From Cohnella sp. WQ 127256 (GTDB lineage Bacteria; Bacillota; Bacilli; Paenibacillales; Paenibacillaceae), in the NCBI RefSeq assembly GCF_024519285.1, contig NZ_JAMZCY010000001.1, forward strand, positions 930,001 through 994,000: a DNA stretch of 64,000 nt, written 5' to 3'. Position numbers and translations under genes: made by a program. The number at the start of each line of letters is the position of its first letter. The first letter of the stretch is position 1. Below the pieces are notes generated by a model. That model was not told where the DNA came from. It was given only the letters and a program-made list of their open reading frames with translations, and did not search any database. This document shows, one piece after another, positions 1 to 7,843 of the stretch.

Positions 1-141
1 ACCATAGATAGAATTAAGGAATACATAGAGGAACAAGGATATAAAGCTAATACCAATCAATACAAGGAAATTCATTTAAGTCATGTAAGTATTGGATGGC
101 CAGAAAAGACAAATATGATAATTAGAATACCAATCATGTAG
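1..141 (+). CDS. GyrI-like effector-binding domain protein (3' end only)
   Basis: An open frame enters from the left edge and stops at TAG 139-141, giving 46 residues. The tail contains an EIHLSH segment followed by PEKTNMIIRIPI, the usual end of GyrI-like/AraC-effector small-molecule binding domains (acidic IYLS strand, then a final EK-x-IIRIP strand). Such domains occur alone (SbmC/GyrI type) or behind an AraC or MerR helix-turn-helix; the missing N-terminus prevents a choice. It shares strand and AT-rich composition with the accessory genes that follow. Confidence 0.6.
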   Translation, partial: TIDRIKEYIEEQGYKANTNQYKEIHLSHVSIGWPEKTNMIIRIPIM

Positions 142-174
142 TTGATCTTGAGGGTCATTTCTAGGAAGACCCGA

Positions 175-310
175 CAGCATATAACACCATATTCGCCCCT
201 CGGTCCGGCCGAGGGATTTCGAAGAAGCGGAATCAGCCGGACACATCCATTCCCCTAAGATAAGAGATATCTAAGGGGAATGGACGTGGCGAATACAAGA
301 ACGTTAGCTG
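175..310. repeat. Nested palindromic element, about 136 bp
   Basis: Non-coding block between the GyrI-like tail and the next gene. An outer inverted repeat pairs TATTCGCC (190-197) with GGCGAATA (288-295). Further out CAGC (175-178) faces GCTG (307-310) at the same 12-nt distance on both sides. Inside are two hairpins: CCCTCGG/CCGAGGG (197-203/209-215) and a 17-bp stem with one mismatch at 246-262/268-284 with a 5-nt loop. There is no T-run after the long stem, so a plain terminator is unlikely. An attC-like or other mobile palindrome is possible. Confidence 0.6.
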
Positions 311-343
311 AAAAAGTTGCAAAAACTAAAGGAGTGAAAAAAT

Positions 344-1042
344 ATGCAACTCTATGCCGTTAAGTTCGGCGAATCTTCTTTGAACTCTAAATATATCTAT
401 CGTGATGTATTTTCTGAAGATTTAATACGCATCTCATGGTCATACTACATTACTAAATATAATAATAAAACGATATTATTTGATGTTGGATTTCGTGACC
501 CCGTTATCGCAAAAAATTGGGGCATAGATCTTTTTAATGTCGATAAAGAAATTAAGCATATATTTAACTTTAATCATGTTGATGTTGTTTTTATTACTCA
601 TAGCCATTTTGATCACATTGATAATCTTGATTTGTTTCCTGACTCACAAATAGTTATTGGTTACGATGAGTATCTACATGCCTTAAAAAATGGGAGCTCA
701 TCTGTAAAGGAAAGACTTCTCAAAGAAAATGTAGTTACAGTTAAAGATGAAATAATATTTGATAATAAATTTAATTTCAAAGTCATAGGGGGCCATACAA
801 TCGGATCATCAGTAATCTACTTTGAACACAATGAAAAGAACTTTGTAATTACTGGAGATGAATGCTACAAGTGCGATAATCTGATAACGAAAAAACCAAT
901 TGGCATCTATTCGAATACCGAAAAAAACGAATCTTTTATCAACGATGCTTTTAATAAGGGATGTATTCCATTGCCGTATCATGACTTAACAATTTTTCAA
1001 ACTTACAAGGAAATTTCAAGAAATATTGTTCAGATCATATAG
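344..1042 (+). CDS. Metallo-beta-lactamase fold hydrolase
   Basis: A 232-residue cytosolic hydrolase of the MBL superfamily. The metal signature THSHFDH is at residues 85-91 (H86, H88, D90, H91), with further ligand candidates H151 (GGH), D172 (TGDE) and H213 (PYHD). These make up a full two-metal set. Size and the early SWSYYIT/LFDVGF segment resemble the lactonase-like (AttM/AiiB) branch, but the substrate cannot be read from sequence; lactonase activity is only a possibility. The ATG at 344 is preceded by GGAGTG at a good distance. The next gene starts 8 bp after the stop, so the two are probably co-transcribed. Confidence 0.8.
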   Translation: MQLYAVKFGESSLNSKYIYRDVFSEDLIRISWSYYITKYNNKTILFDVGFRDPVIAKNWGIDLFNVDKEIKHIFNFNHVDVVFITHSHFDHIDNLDLFPDSQIVIGYDEYLHALKNGSSSVKERLLKENVVTVKDEIIFDNKFNFKVIGGHTIGSSVIYFEHNEKNFVITGDECYKCDNLITKKPIGIYSNTEKNESFINDAFNKGCIPLPYHDLTIFQTYKEISRNIVQII

Positions 1043-1050
1043 GAGTAAAC

Positions 1051-1665
1051 ATGATGAACATTAAAATAAGAAATATGATTTTGTTTTTTATAGTAATTGT
1101 CGGGGTTGTTATAACAATAACTTGGAGAATTGGATTGCTTGGTTTATGGAATGAAGGGATGTCATATATAGTTAATAACACAAAGGATTATAGCGATAAA
1201 GATGGCCGTATAATTCAAGAAAATTATACTATTTCGATTAATCTTTCAGATCTAAAAAGTAATATTGGAAAAGTTTTATACGATGATGGAAATCATAAGA
1301 TTTATATAGCATGGGTTAGCAATTCAGGCAATATAAACTCAGGGGGCTATAGCATTGGTTTTAGATCAAGCGGTCAATATTCATTGTCAGGTGCTACACT
1401 GATTTCTGGAGTACATCATATTACATTAGGGGATCATTCATTCACTTCAGAAATGTCAGCACAAATGACGGCAGAATATAAATCTAAGAAATACTCCAGT
1501 TCTACATCTGGCATAAGTGGTTTGAACTACAAAGATGGGGATGACTTTTCATTTTATATTTTTCCGTTAACGGCATATGAAACAAATGAAGTATCATTAA
1601 ATGAAACAGGAGAAGTGAATATTACAATATCCAACCTCTTTAAAAATATCTGGATTAAAAGTTAA
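1051..1665 (+). CDS. Membrane-anchored protein of unknown function
   Basis: 204 residues. A single hydrophobic segment at about residues 9-26 acts as a signal anchor. The rest is polar, rich in Ser, Gly and Asn, and should lie outside the membrane; the pattern of short beta-strand-like stretches suggests a small extracellular beta domain. No family motif was recognised. The ribosome site (AGGAG) overlaps the stop codon of the hydrolase upstream, which points to translational coupling. Two adjacent ATG codons (1051 and 1054) could serve as start. Confidence 0.6.
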   Translation: MMNIKIRNMILFFIVIVGVVITITWRIGLLGLWNEGMSYIVNNTKDYSDKDGRIIQENYTISINLSDLKSNIGKVLYDDGNHKIYIAWVSNSGNINSGGYSIGFRSSGQYSLSGATLISGVHHITLGDHSFTSEMSAQMTAEYKSKKYSSSTSGISGLNYKDGDDFSFYIFPLTAYETNEVSLNETGEVNITISNLFKNIWIKS

Positions 1666-1673
1666 AATTGTAA

Positions 1674-1787
1674 CTGACGAAGGATTTAGCCAAAGAAATT
1701 TATGATATTTCTTATTGGATAGGCGAATTTATTTTAAGATCGGGAAAAGTCTCGAAAGAATATTTTTACAGAAAAGAACATCCTTAA
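1674..1787 (+). pseudogene. Orotate phosphoribosyltransferase-like N-terminal remnant
   Basis: A 37-codon open stretch without a start codon reads DLAKEIYDISYWIGEF, then LRSGKVSKEYFYRKE, then stops at 1785-1787. This matches the N-terminal signature of orotate phosphoribosyltransferase-type proteins (LA-x-x-IY, GEF-x-LRSG, S-x-EYFDKY). The catalytic PRPP-binding part is missing, and no continuation was seen in the following 160 bp. It is read as a leftover of gene turnover in this accessory region. Confidence 0.55.
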
Positions 1788-1878
1788 ACAAATTTACCTT
1801 GAACTAGTGGGGATATGGTAAAATGTTCCTTAGAAGTGTAGTGTGAACTCCTATTAGAAATGTCATTTCGGCCTTTAT

Positions 1879-1946
1879 GGTTCCCGACTCGTAAACAGAT
1901 GAATCCAGTCCGGCAAAAGCGGTCAACTGTTTAACGGAAGGGAACC
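1879..1946. repeat. Nested palindrome upstream of a lipoprotein gene
   Basis: GGTTCCC (1879-1885) pairs with GGGAACC (1940-1946), and inside it TAAACAG (1892-1898) pairs with CTGTTTA (1927-1933). The loop contains AGTCCGGC. The right arm is followed by five T residues, so it could act as a terminator or attenuator ahead of the lipoprotein gene. Its nested design resembles the element at 175-310. The rest of 1788-2004 shows no gene. Confidence 0.5.
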
Positions 1947-2004
1947 TTTTTATATGTCCGCCGTTACGAAGTCTTTTGGAGAAAGTAGAATTGGAGGTGT
2001 TACG

Positions 2005-2439
2005 ATGAAGAGAATTAGTACTTTACCGTTCATTATTATACTAATCGTAATCTGTTTAATTGGATGTACTAACGGAGTTGACACAATATTAGATGAAGTA
2101 AAACAACAAAAACTGAACAAAGATGTTCAGACCTTTATAAACAATACCCAAGATAGTAATGGTTTATATCTTTATTCTCCAGTAAATGAAAATCAATTTA
2201 TAATTGTTAAGTATTCAAATGTACTTCAAGGAGAAGAGGCAAAGTTTCTTAATTCTATAACGGGAAAGTTAACAGATAAAACCATGATGATTAATATTGA
2301 AGAACTTGGAACCCATAATTACCATGACAAAAGATTAAAAGACATAAGAATATTCAAATTAGGAAGTGCTCAAGATTATGAGAAAATACAGATATTCAAG
2401 AATGGTGAAGAGATAAATTTTGAATTAGTGAGCGGATGA
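2005..2439 (+). CDS. Small lipoprotein of unknown function
   Basis: 144 residues from the ATG at 2005, chosen because GGAGGTG lies directly upstream and because it gives a clean signal: positive MKR, a hydrophobic run, then the lipobox LIGC. After lipidation and cleavage the mature protein would sit on the outer face of the membrane. An in-frame ATG at 1954 would put 17 polar residues before the signal and is unlikely. The mature part is charged and shows no recognised domain. It ends shortly before a 9-bp hairpin. Confidence 0.65.
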   Translation: MKRISTLPFIIILIVICLIGCTNGVDTILDEVKQQKLNKDVQTFINNTQDSNGLYLYSPVNENQFIIVKYSNVLQGEEAKFLNSITGKLTDKTMMINIEELGTHNYHDKRLKDIRIFKLGSAQDYEKIQIFKNGEEINFELVSG

Positions 2440-2448
2440 AGAGGGTCT

Positions 2449-2477
2449 TAAACTTCTGATATTTGATGAGAAGTTTA
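2449..2477. terminator. Stem-loop after lipoprotein gene
   Basis: TAAACTTCT (2449-2457) and AGAAGTTTA (2469-2477) form a perfect 9-bp stem with an 11-nt loop. No T-run follows, so termination would be weak; it may be another palindromic spacer of this array. Confidence 0.35.
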
Positions 2478-2542
2478 GAGCGGTGCTCTAGTAGCCATAA
2501 CCCTTATACATTTGTACATGAACATTTTGAGAGGAGAATTGT

Positions 2543-3049
2543 ATGTTTATTAGACTTAAGGAAGAAGATTTGCAACAAGACAATCTTAGCTGGGTATGTA
2601 TTGAACCTATGTTACTTTCAGTACGTGGAAAGAATTTGGACGAGAAATCAGCGGTGTATAATCAATTAAATGAGGGGCAAAAAGCATTATATTTGTTTTA
2701 TGCTTATAGTAATCATGTACATACCATCTCGGAGTTCTATTGGTTTTCTACCTATTTTATAAGTGAACTTAAGGCGTGGAATGGTTTGAAGTCTGGAGTT
2801 CGCTTTTTCAAGGGTCATGAATTATTAAATATATTAGAACATACGGAAAGAGTAATAGAAAACAAGAATAAAGTTGCTGAAGGGATATGGAAAGATGCAT
2901 CACCCTCCGATCTTGAAACAGATAATGAATTACTTGAGTCGATAAAGCCTTTGTTCAACGCTTATCAAGGTTTAGTACAAGAATTAATTCGAGAGATGAA
3001 CTCTTATATAAGGAACAATAAAGAAGAGTTTTTAGAAATTGAGAGTTAA
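2543..3049 (+). CDS. Hypothetical cytosolic protein, 168 aa
   Basis: A well-formed gene: ATG at 2543 behind GAGAGGAG, no signal or membrane segment, and mostly predicted alpha-helix with many Glu, Asn and Lys residues. It contains two aromatic-rich stretches (YLFYAYSNHVH and EFYWFSTYF). No family was recognised with confidence. It shares orientation and composition with the neighbouring small accessory genes. Confidence 0.6.
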   Translation: MFIRLKEEDLQQDNLSWVCIEPMLLSVRGKNLDEKSAVYNQLNEGQKALYLFYAYSNHVHTISEFYWFSTYFISELKAWNGLKSGVRFFKGHELLNILEHTERVIENKNKVAEGIWKDASPSDLETDNELLESIKPLFNAYQGLVQELIREMNSYIRNNKEEFLEIES

Positions 3050-3093
3050 ATTAGTCCGTGGAGAGTGAGGAGAAGGGCATAGAAGGAGAAAAC

Positions 3094-3705
3094 ATGACTT
3101 CAACGTTGTTCCACGGTTTTATCCTCTCTTTGGGTTTAATAATCCCTTTAGGTGTTCAGAACATGTTCATCTTTTCACAAGGAGCAGTTAGCAAAAAGTT
3201 TAGATATGTACTACCGATAGTTATAACAGCAGCTATTTGTGATTCTCTTCTCATTTTGTTTGCGGTATTAGGTGTGTCGGTAATTGTATTTAGTTTCCTG
3301 TGGATGAAGACGGTGTTAATCGTATTTGGTTCATTGTTTCTGATCTATATGGGTTTAATAACATGGAAGGCAAAAACAGAGAGTAATCCTGAACAAGTTA
3401 AAGACAGCGGTATGAACACTAGCAAAGTCGTAAGCTATACGATAATGATATCCATCCTTAACCCACATGCTATTTTAGACACGGTCGGCGTAATCGGAAC
3501 CAATTCATTGAACTATCAAGGGTACAGTAAATTCATTTTTACATGTGCTTGCATTTTGATTTCATGGGCTTGGTTTTTTCTGCTGGCATTGTTAGGGCAT
3601 TATGTGGGGAGTAAAGATAAATCAGGCTATTTTACAGGCTACATTAATAAAATATCGGCAGTCATCATGTGGGGCGTGTCTATTTACTTGATTAGTTCGT
3701 TATGA
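3094..3705 (+). CDS. LysE/ArgO-family amino acid exporter
   Basis: 203-residue inner-membrane protein with about six hydrophobic segments. The first segment carries the LysE-family opening FILSLGLIIPLGVQNMF and the second half has the conserved NPHAILDTVG motif typical of this transporter family, which exports basic or other amino acids. The ATG at 3094 follows AGGAGAA; an upstream GTG at 3058 would only add a charged tail and is not preferred. The exported substrate cannot be told from sequence. Confidence 0.85.
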   Translation: MTSTLFHGFILSLGLIIPLGVQNMFIFSQGAVSKKFRYVLPIVITAAICDSLLILFAVLGVSVIVFSFLWMKTVLIVFGSLFLIYMGLITWKAKTESNPEQVKDSGMNTSKVVSYTIMISILNPHAILDTVGVIGTNSLNYQGYSKFIFTCACILISWAWFFLLALLGHYVGSKDKSGYFTGYINKISAVIMWGVSIYLISSL

Positions 3706-3744
3706 TGAATCTCTAACTAGTTTATAGTCGAAAGGAGAATTGAA

Positions 3745-4197
3745 ATGGACGAACAATTAGGCGATAAAGGTGTTAAACTCGGTACAACAATTCAAGTACG
3801 CTTGGTGACAGACCTCAAGAAATCGCAGCTATTTTATCGTGATGTTCTCGGATGTAAGATAGATGACTGGGGACATGCGGAACGTGACGGAATGGTTTTT
3901 ATTTTGCAACAAGCAGCTAATGCTGAGGATGTACGACCAAATGCTCCCTCCCAAAAACGATCAGATTATCCAACGGAATGGGAAGGCCCTGAATACGGAT
4001 GGGATACCTTTGTTCATGTGGACTGGAATGACTTTGACTCAATAATGGAAGAGATTCAAAGCAAGCTAGGTAGTGTTGCAATAGAGGTGCTTACTGGCTC
4101 TCACGGTAATTGGGAGTTTATGAACGCCTATATTCAGGATCCTGATAAATATAATATTGTGTTGGGTGCCATGCGGCAGGTGAAAATACAAATCTAA
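3745..4197 (+). CDS. VOC (glyoxalase/bleomycin resistance) family protein
   Basis: 150 residues with the vicinal-oxygen-chelate layout: TTIQVRLVTDLKKSQLFYRDVLGC opening strand and helix (residues 15-38), a central MVFILQQ strand, and a second half ending in the strand YIQDPDKYNIVLG. These proteins bind metals or small toxic ligands as dimers; roles range from isomerases to antibiotic sequestration. The ribosome site is GGAG before ATG 3745. No specific substrate is assignable. Confidence 0.75.
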   Translation: MDEQLGDKGVKLGTTIQVRLVTDLKKSQLFYRDVLGCKIDDWGHAERDGMVFILQQAANAEDVRPNAPSQKRSDYPTEWEGPEYGWDTFVHVDWNDFDSIMEEIQSKLGSVAIEVLTGSHGNWEFMNAYIQDPDKYNIVLGAMRQVKIQI

Positions 4198-4216
4198 TCC
4201 TACAAAGAGGTTAACT

Positions 4217-4771
4217 ATGAGCATAGAAATAGTCACCCCAAGATTAATACTAAAGTCTATTGATGAATCTAAAGTGGATCAAGTACTTGATTATGTATTG
4301 CGGAATAAGGTTTTTTTAGAAGAGTGGGAAATCAGTAGAACAAGCGATTATTTTACAGTAGAAATGCAGAGGGAAATGCTAGTAAGTGATAACTTTAATA
4401 TCGAAAATGGACAATTACTTAAAGTTTGGATGTATAAAATAAACGAGCCAGATAGAATTATTGGAACCATTACTTTAAATAACATTGTAAGGGGAGCCTT
4501 CCTATCTTGTCATCTTGGATATCGATTAGATCTTGAAGAGCGGAACAAAGGCTATGTGACAGAAGGATTATCACAGGTGATCGACTTTGCTTTTAAACAA
4601 TTACAATTGCACCGAATTGAAGCTAATATCATGCCAAGAAATGCAGCCTCCATTCAAGTTGTGGAGAAGCTTGGATTTTTGAATGAGGGACTTGCAAGGA
4701 AGTATTTAAAGATTAATGGCAAATGGGAAGACCATTTCCATATGGTATTGCTTAATGAGGGGCTGGAATAG
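4217..4771 (+). CDS. GNAT N-acetyltransferase, RimJ/RimL type
   Basis: 184 residues. The opening IVTPRLILKSIDES is the first strand of RimJ/RimL-like GNAT enzymes. The acetyl-CoA loop region YRLDLEERNKGYVTEGL is at about 103-119, and NAASIQVVEKLGF near 142-154 is the standard late-GNAT motif. Relatives acetylate N-terminal Ser/Ala of ribosomal proteins or small amines. Substrate unknown. It lies 19 bp after the VOC gene and 20 bp before a second acetyltransferase. Confidence 0.85.
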   Translation: MSIEIVTPRLILKSIDESKVDQVLDYVLRNKVFLEEWEISRTSDYFTVEMQREMLVSDNFNIENGQLLKVWMYKINEPDRIIGTITLNNIVRGAFLSCHLGYRLDLEERNKGYVTEGLSQVIDFAFKQLQLHRIEANIMPRNAASIQVVEKLGFLNEGLARKYLKINGKWEDHFHMVLLNEGLE

Positions 4772-4791
4772 GAGATTAGGAGACATATACG

Positions 4792-5346
4792 ATGATTTTT
4801 ATCAAAAAACATGAAATATCGATTAGAACACTAGAGCCCGAAGACGCAGAATTACTTGTAAAATGGCTCTCGGATCCAACCGTGCTGGAGTATTATGAGG
4901 GTCGTGACAGACCGCATGATTTGGAGCTCGTAATAAAGCATTTTTATGAAGATAGAGAGGGAATAACCCAGTGCATTATTCAATACAAGGAAGTTGATAT
5001 TGGGTTTATTCAGTTTTATTTAATTGGTGATGAGGAATTAGAAATCTTTGATTACAAAGAGTACCCAGGCAAGATCTATGGTATGGATCAGTTCATAGGG
5101 GAACCGAGTTATTGGAACCAAGGAATTGGATCACGATTAATCCAAGAAATAGTTAGCTATCTAGTTGACCAACAAGGTGCCAACAAAATTGTGATGGATC
5201 CTCAAGCATGGAATTCAAGAGCAATTAGGGTTTATGAGAAAAATGGATTCAAAAAGAAGAAATACCTTGAGAAACATGAAATGCATGAAGGAGAATTGAG
5301 GGATTGCTGGCTAATTGAGTTTGACGTGGAATCGGGGGTTAACTGA
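4792..5346 (+). CDS. GNAT acetyltransferase, aminoglycoside AAC(6')-like
   Basis: 184 residues. The segment YGMDQFIGEPSYWNQGIG, then NSRAIRVYEKNGFKK, then HEGELRDCWLIEFD near the C-terminus is the signature set of the AAC(6')-Ib/AacA4 group, which transfers acetyl from acetyl-CoA to the 6'-amine of aminoglycosides. Many chromosomal Bacillota homologues exist and their activity on drugs is often untested, so resistance is inferred only. It forms part of a tightly spaced string of small genes. Confidence 0.75.
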   Translation: MIFIKKHEISIRTLEPEDAELLVKWLSDPTVLEYYEGRDRPHDLELVIKHFYEDREGITQCIIQYKEVDIGFIQFYLIGDEELEIFDYKEYPGKIYGMDQFIGEPSYWNQGIGSRLIQEIVSYLVDQQGANKIVMDPQAWNSRAIRVYEKNGFKKKKYLEKHEMHEGELRDCWLIEFDVESGVN

Positions 5347-5349
5347 GGT

Positions 5350-5874
5350 ATGGAACATTTACGTTTTCCTATGGGTCATTTCGTTCCGAATCTCAATCCA
5401 ACTATTGAAGAGCGAACAACTTCCAAAAATCAAATTCCTGATATTGTGAATACTCTTAGAGTGATGTTGAAGGATCTCACTTCCGAGCAATTGGAAGTTC
5501 CCTATCGTCCGGATGGATGGACCATTCAACAAATCATACATCATTTAGCGGATAACGATATGAACGCTTATTTACGTTTTAAACGGGCACTAACGGAAGA
5601 TGAACCTTTGTCGGATTCCTATCGTGAGGATTTATGGGGGGAACTTAACGATTACAAGGATGTCCCGATTAAAACCTCAATTTTACTTCTAGAAATGCTC
5701 CACAGTCGCTTTCTCATTCTACTAAATGGGTTGAAACCAGGCGATTTTAATAGAAAATTAAAAACCCAAGTATTAGGCAAGATATCTCTTGATACTGCTC
5801 TGCAAAGGTTTGTTTGGCATAATCAACATCATATTTCGCAAATCAAATCATTAATAGAACGTAAGGGTTGGTAG
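5350..5874 (+). CDS. DinB/YfiT-like putative metal-dependent transferase
   Basis: 174 residues matching the YfiT branch of the DinB superfamily: opening LRFPMGHFVPN, then PYRPDGWTIQQIIHHLADNDMN and the final WHNQHH. Metal ligands are expected at H65 and at H157/H161 on a four-helix bundle. Family members use thiol cofactors such as bacillithiol. The ATG at 5350 starts 3 bp after the previous stop and has only a poorly spaced GAGG, so translational coupling to the acetyltransferase is likely. Confidence 0.75.
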   Translation: MEHLRFPMGHFVPNLNPTIEERTTSKNQIPDIVNTLRVMLKDLTSEQLEVPYRPDGWTIQQIIHHLADNDMNAYLRFKRALTEDEPLSDSYREDLWGELNDYKDVPIKTSILLLEMLHSRFLILLNGLKPGDFNRKLKTQVLGKISLDTALQRFVWHNQHHISQIKSLIERKGW

Positions 5875-5885
5875 GGGGGATGTCT

Positions 5886-6338
5886 ATGGGATATATTATG
5901 GAATTGCGGAAGGTTGTTGGAACGAAACCGTTAATTATGGCTGGATCTTGTGTATTAGTATTTAATTCTGCAGGACATCTATTACTCCAAAGACGGACGG
6001 ATAGTCTCGATTGGGGAACAATCGGTGGAGCGTTAGAACCAGGAGAGTCATTAGAAGAAGCGGCAGAACGCGAGCTTTATGAAGAGGCTGGATTAAGCGC
6101 AAAGTCATTCAAATTTATTACTGTTTTATCTGGAAAAGAAATGTATTACAAGTATCCTCATGGTGATGAAGTCTATAATGTAATGGCAATTTACGAGGCC
6201 AAGGATGTAAAGGGCCAACCAACCATTAATGATGATGAAGGACTTGGACTTCTATATTTTTCATTGGCGGAACCAATCCCAAATTTAAATCCATTCACAG
6301 AACTTGTTCTAAGGAAAGCTGGATACATTCTATGGTGA
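5886..6338 (+). CDS. Nudix hydrolase
   Basis: About 150 residues. A complete Nudix box (G-x5-E-x7-RE-x2-EE-x-G) runs from GGALEPGES to REL-YEEAGL and supplies the Mg-binding glutamates for hydrolysis of nucleoside diphosphate-linked compounds. The ATG at 5886 is preferred because GGGGGGA is 6 nt upstream; upstream TTG (5868) and ATG (5880) starts would overlap that site. The gene overlaps or abuts the YfiT-like stop. Substrate unknown. It is the last gene of the plus-strand accessory run. Confidence 0.85.
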   Translation: MGYIMELRKVVGTKPLIMAGSCVLVFNSAGHLLLQRRTDSLDWGTIGGALEPGESLEEAAERELYEEAGLSAKSFKFITVLSGKEMYYKYPHGDEVYNVMAIYEAKDVKGQPTINDDEGLGLLYFSLAEPIPNLNPFTELVLRKAGYILW

Positions 6339-6444
6339 ATAAAGTAACTAAAGGAATAATCGGATTATGACTAGGTTAGGAAAGTGACAAAAATTTTAAC
6401 GACAATTTCGATAGCGCTCTTAATCTTTCCGATTTGGATGAATT

Positions 6445-6495
6445 AAAAAACCACTCTCGAGCTGCCATGGGGCAAATTCGAAGAGTGGTCTTTTT
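6445..6495. terminator. Bidirectional terminator
   Basis: ACCACTCT (6450-6457) and AGAGTGGT (6482-6489) form an 8-bp stem flanked by six A residues on the left and five T on the right, so it can end both the plus-strand Nudix run and the minus-strand mtnWXB operon. The interval 6339-6444 shows no gene. Confidence 0.8.
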
Positions 6496-6506
6496 GGTTC
6501 TAAGCA

Positions 6507-7157
6507 CTACTTGCGGTTCTTGAGTAATTCCCACCGGTACACGTATTCAAACAAAAATTCGAATGCTTCGAGATGACGTTTGGCTTCGAAAGCATCACGC
6601 CCCCAAGCGTAGATACCGTGCTTGCGAAGCAGAATGCCCGGAATGCGGTCTGCTATGCGCTCCGCGATCTCGGGTACTATACGTGGAACTTCGGTGAAGT
6701 TAGACAATATCGGAATGTTGATCACAGCTTCTTCTTCCCAAATGTTCAAGCCTTTGATAAGCTCTACGCCTTCAACCGGCACTGCACGTTGCTCCCAGAA
6801 CAATTCCGAAACAAGGCTGTTGAAAATAGAATGGATGTGAAAAATAGCGCCGCAGCCCGTCAAGCGATAGATCTCGTTGTGGATGACGGTTTCCGCGGAC
6901 GGTTTAAGCGTTGTCGCTTCACAAGGTTTCCCGTTCTGATCAACGAATAGGAAATCCTCCGGCGTCGATTTGGATTTATCCTTGCCACTGGCCGTTACGG
7001 CGAAGTAGAACTGCTCCGGCGAATAATCTCCAACACGCATGGACAGGTTCCCGCTTGTGCCAGGGAAAAATCCCCGAGCTGCGAAATCCGCCTTAACCGT
7101 GGAAAGCTCACTGATCACATGCTGCTTCTGTTCAGTAGTAATGGTAGCAAAACTCAA
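6507..7157 (-). CDS. mtnB: Methylthioribulose-1-phosphate dehydratase
   Basis: 216 residues, class II aldolase fold. It dehydrates 5-methylthioribulose-1-phosphate to the diketo compound in methionine salvage. The zinc site is visible as IFHIHSIFNS in the middle of the protein with a further His in LLRKHGIYAWG near the C-terminus, and the N-terminal GTSGNLSMR binds phosphate. The start is TTG at 7157; its TTGA overlaps the mtnX stop, with GGAGGT 11 nt upstream. Third gene of mtnW-mtnX-mtnB. Confidence 0.9.
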   Translation of the reverse strand: MSFATITTEQKQHVISELSTVKADFAARGFFPGTSGNLSMRVGDYSPEQFYFAVTASGKDKSKSTPEDFLFVDQNGKPCEATTLKPSAETVIHNEIYRLTGCGAIFHIHSIFNSLVSELFWEQRAVPVEGVELIKGLNIWEEEAVINIPILSNFTEVPRIVPEIAERIADRIPGILLRKHGIYAWGRDAFEAKRHLEAFEFLFEYVYRWELLKNRK

Positions 7158-7843
7158 GATTGCTGACCTCCTTGATTGAGATGTCGGATAATATCGTGGA
7201 AGGTTTCAAACGCGATATGCGGAAGACCTAGTTCTTGGCATTTCTCCGTTAAGTGGGAGCGGGAGAATACAAGATCAACAAGCTTAGCCCCAGCAAAATC
7301 AGTGATGCTATCCCCGATCAGAATGCGGTAAAAGTTGTCCGAAGGGAACCTGCGAATAACAGCTGTCTTGCACATCCCGCAGCCGCCATGGTTACAATCG
7401 TCATCACAAGGGTGTGGCCAAGTGATCTTGATGTTGTTACCGCTAAAGTCGCTGCCATTACAATAAATATGATCCATTGGGATGCCGAACGGCTCTAACA
7501 AAGGATAGATGAAGAAATCAATTCCTCCGCTTGTTACGTAGAAAGGAACTTCATGCGTCTTGCACCATTCAAGCAACTCGGGAAAACCAGGGCGAATCCC
7601 TGCATTGTTCACGATAAAGGCAGTAATTTCCTCCTTTTGCGAAGAAGGGAGGAGCGCGAACATATCGCCTACGCCTTGTTTAATGGATTTTTTTTCACTA
7701 ATAATATCCTTGATAATGGCTTCACAGCCTGGTGGGTTGAAATGAGTCATTAAAGCGACAATGTTGTCTTCGAGAGTGATGGTCCCGTCGAAGTCGCAGA
7801 ATAGAACGGGTTTACGTGGAAACTGTGATGTCGTATTGCTCAA
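7154..7843 (-). CDS. mtnX: 2-hydroxy-3-keto-5-methylthiopentenyl-1-P phosphatase
   Basis: 229-residue HAD phosphatase that makes acireductone from the MtnW product. HAD motifs: DFDGT at 17-21, TSGG with S105, a motif III Lys near 159, and GDSITD with D178 and D182. A Cys-rich insert (CDDDC-NHGGCGMC, 146-158) before motif III is characteristic of MtnX cap/metal regions. It starts with TTG at 7843, overlapping the mtnW stop as TTGA, so translation is coupled on both sides. Confidence 0.9.
   Translation of the reverse strand: MSNTTSQFPRKPVLFCDFDGTITLEDNIVALMTHFNPPGCEAIIKDIISEKKSIKQGVGDMFALLPSSQKEEITAFIVNNAGIRPGFPELLEWCKTHEVPFYVTSGGIDFFIYPLLEPFGIPMDHIYCNGSDFSGNNIKITWPHPCDDDCNHGGCGMCKTAVIRRFPSDNFYRILIGDSITDFAGAKLVDLVFSRSHLTEKCQELGLPHIAFETFHDIIRHLNQGGQQS

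Noticed and set aside
1799-1824. Promoter TTGAAC...TAAAAT upstream of the lipoprotein gene
   Set aside because: The spacer is only 14 bp, too short for a normal sigma-A promoter.
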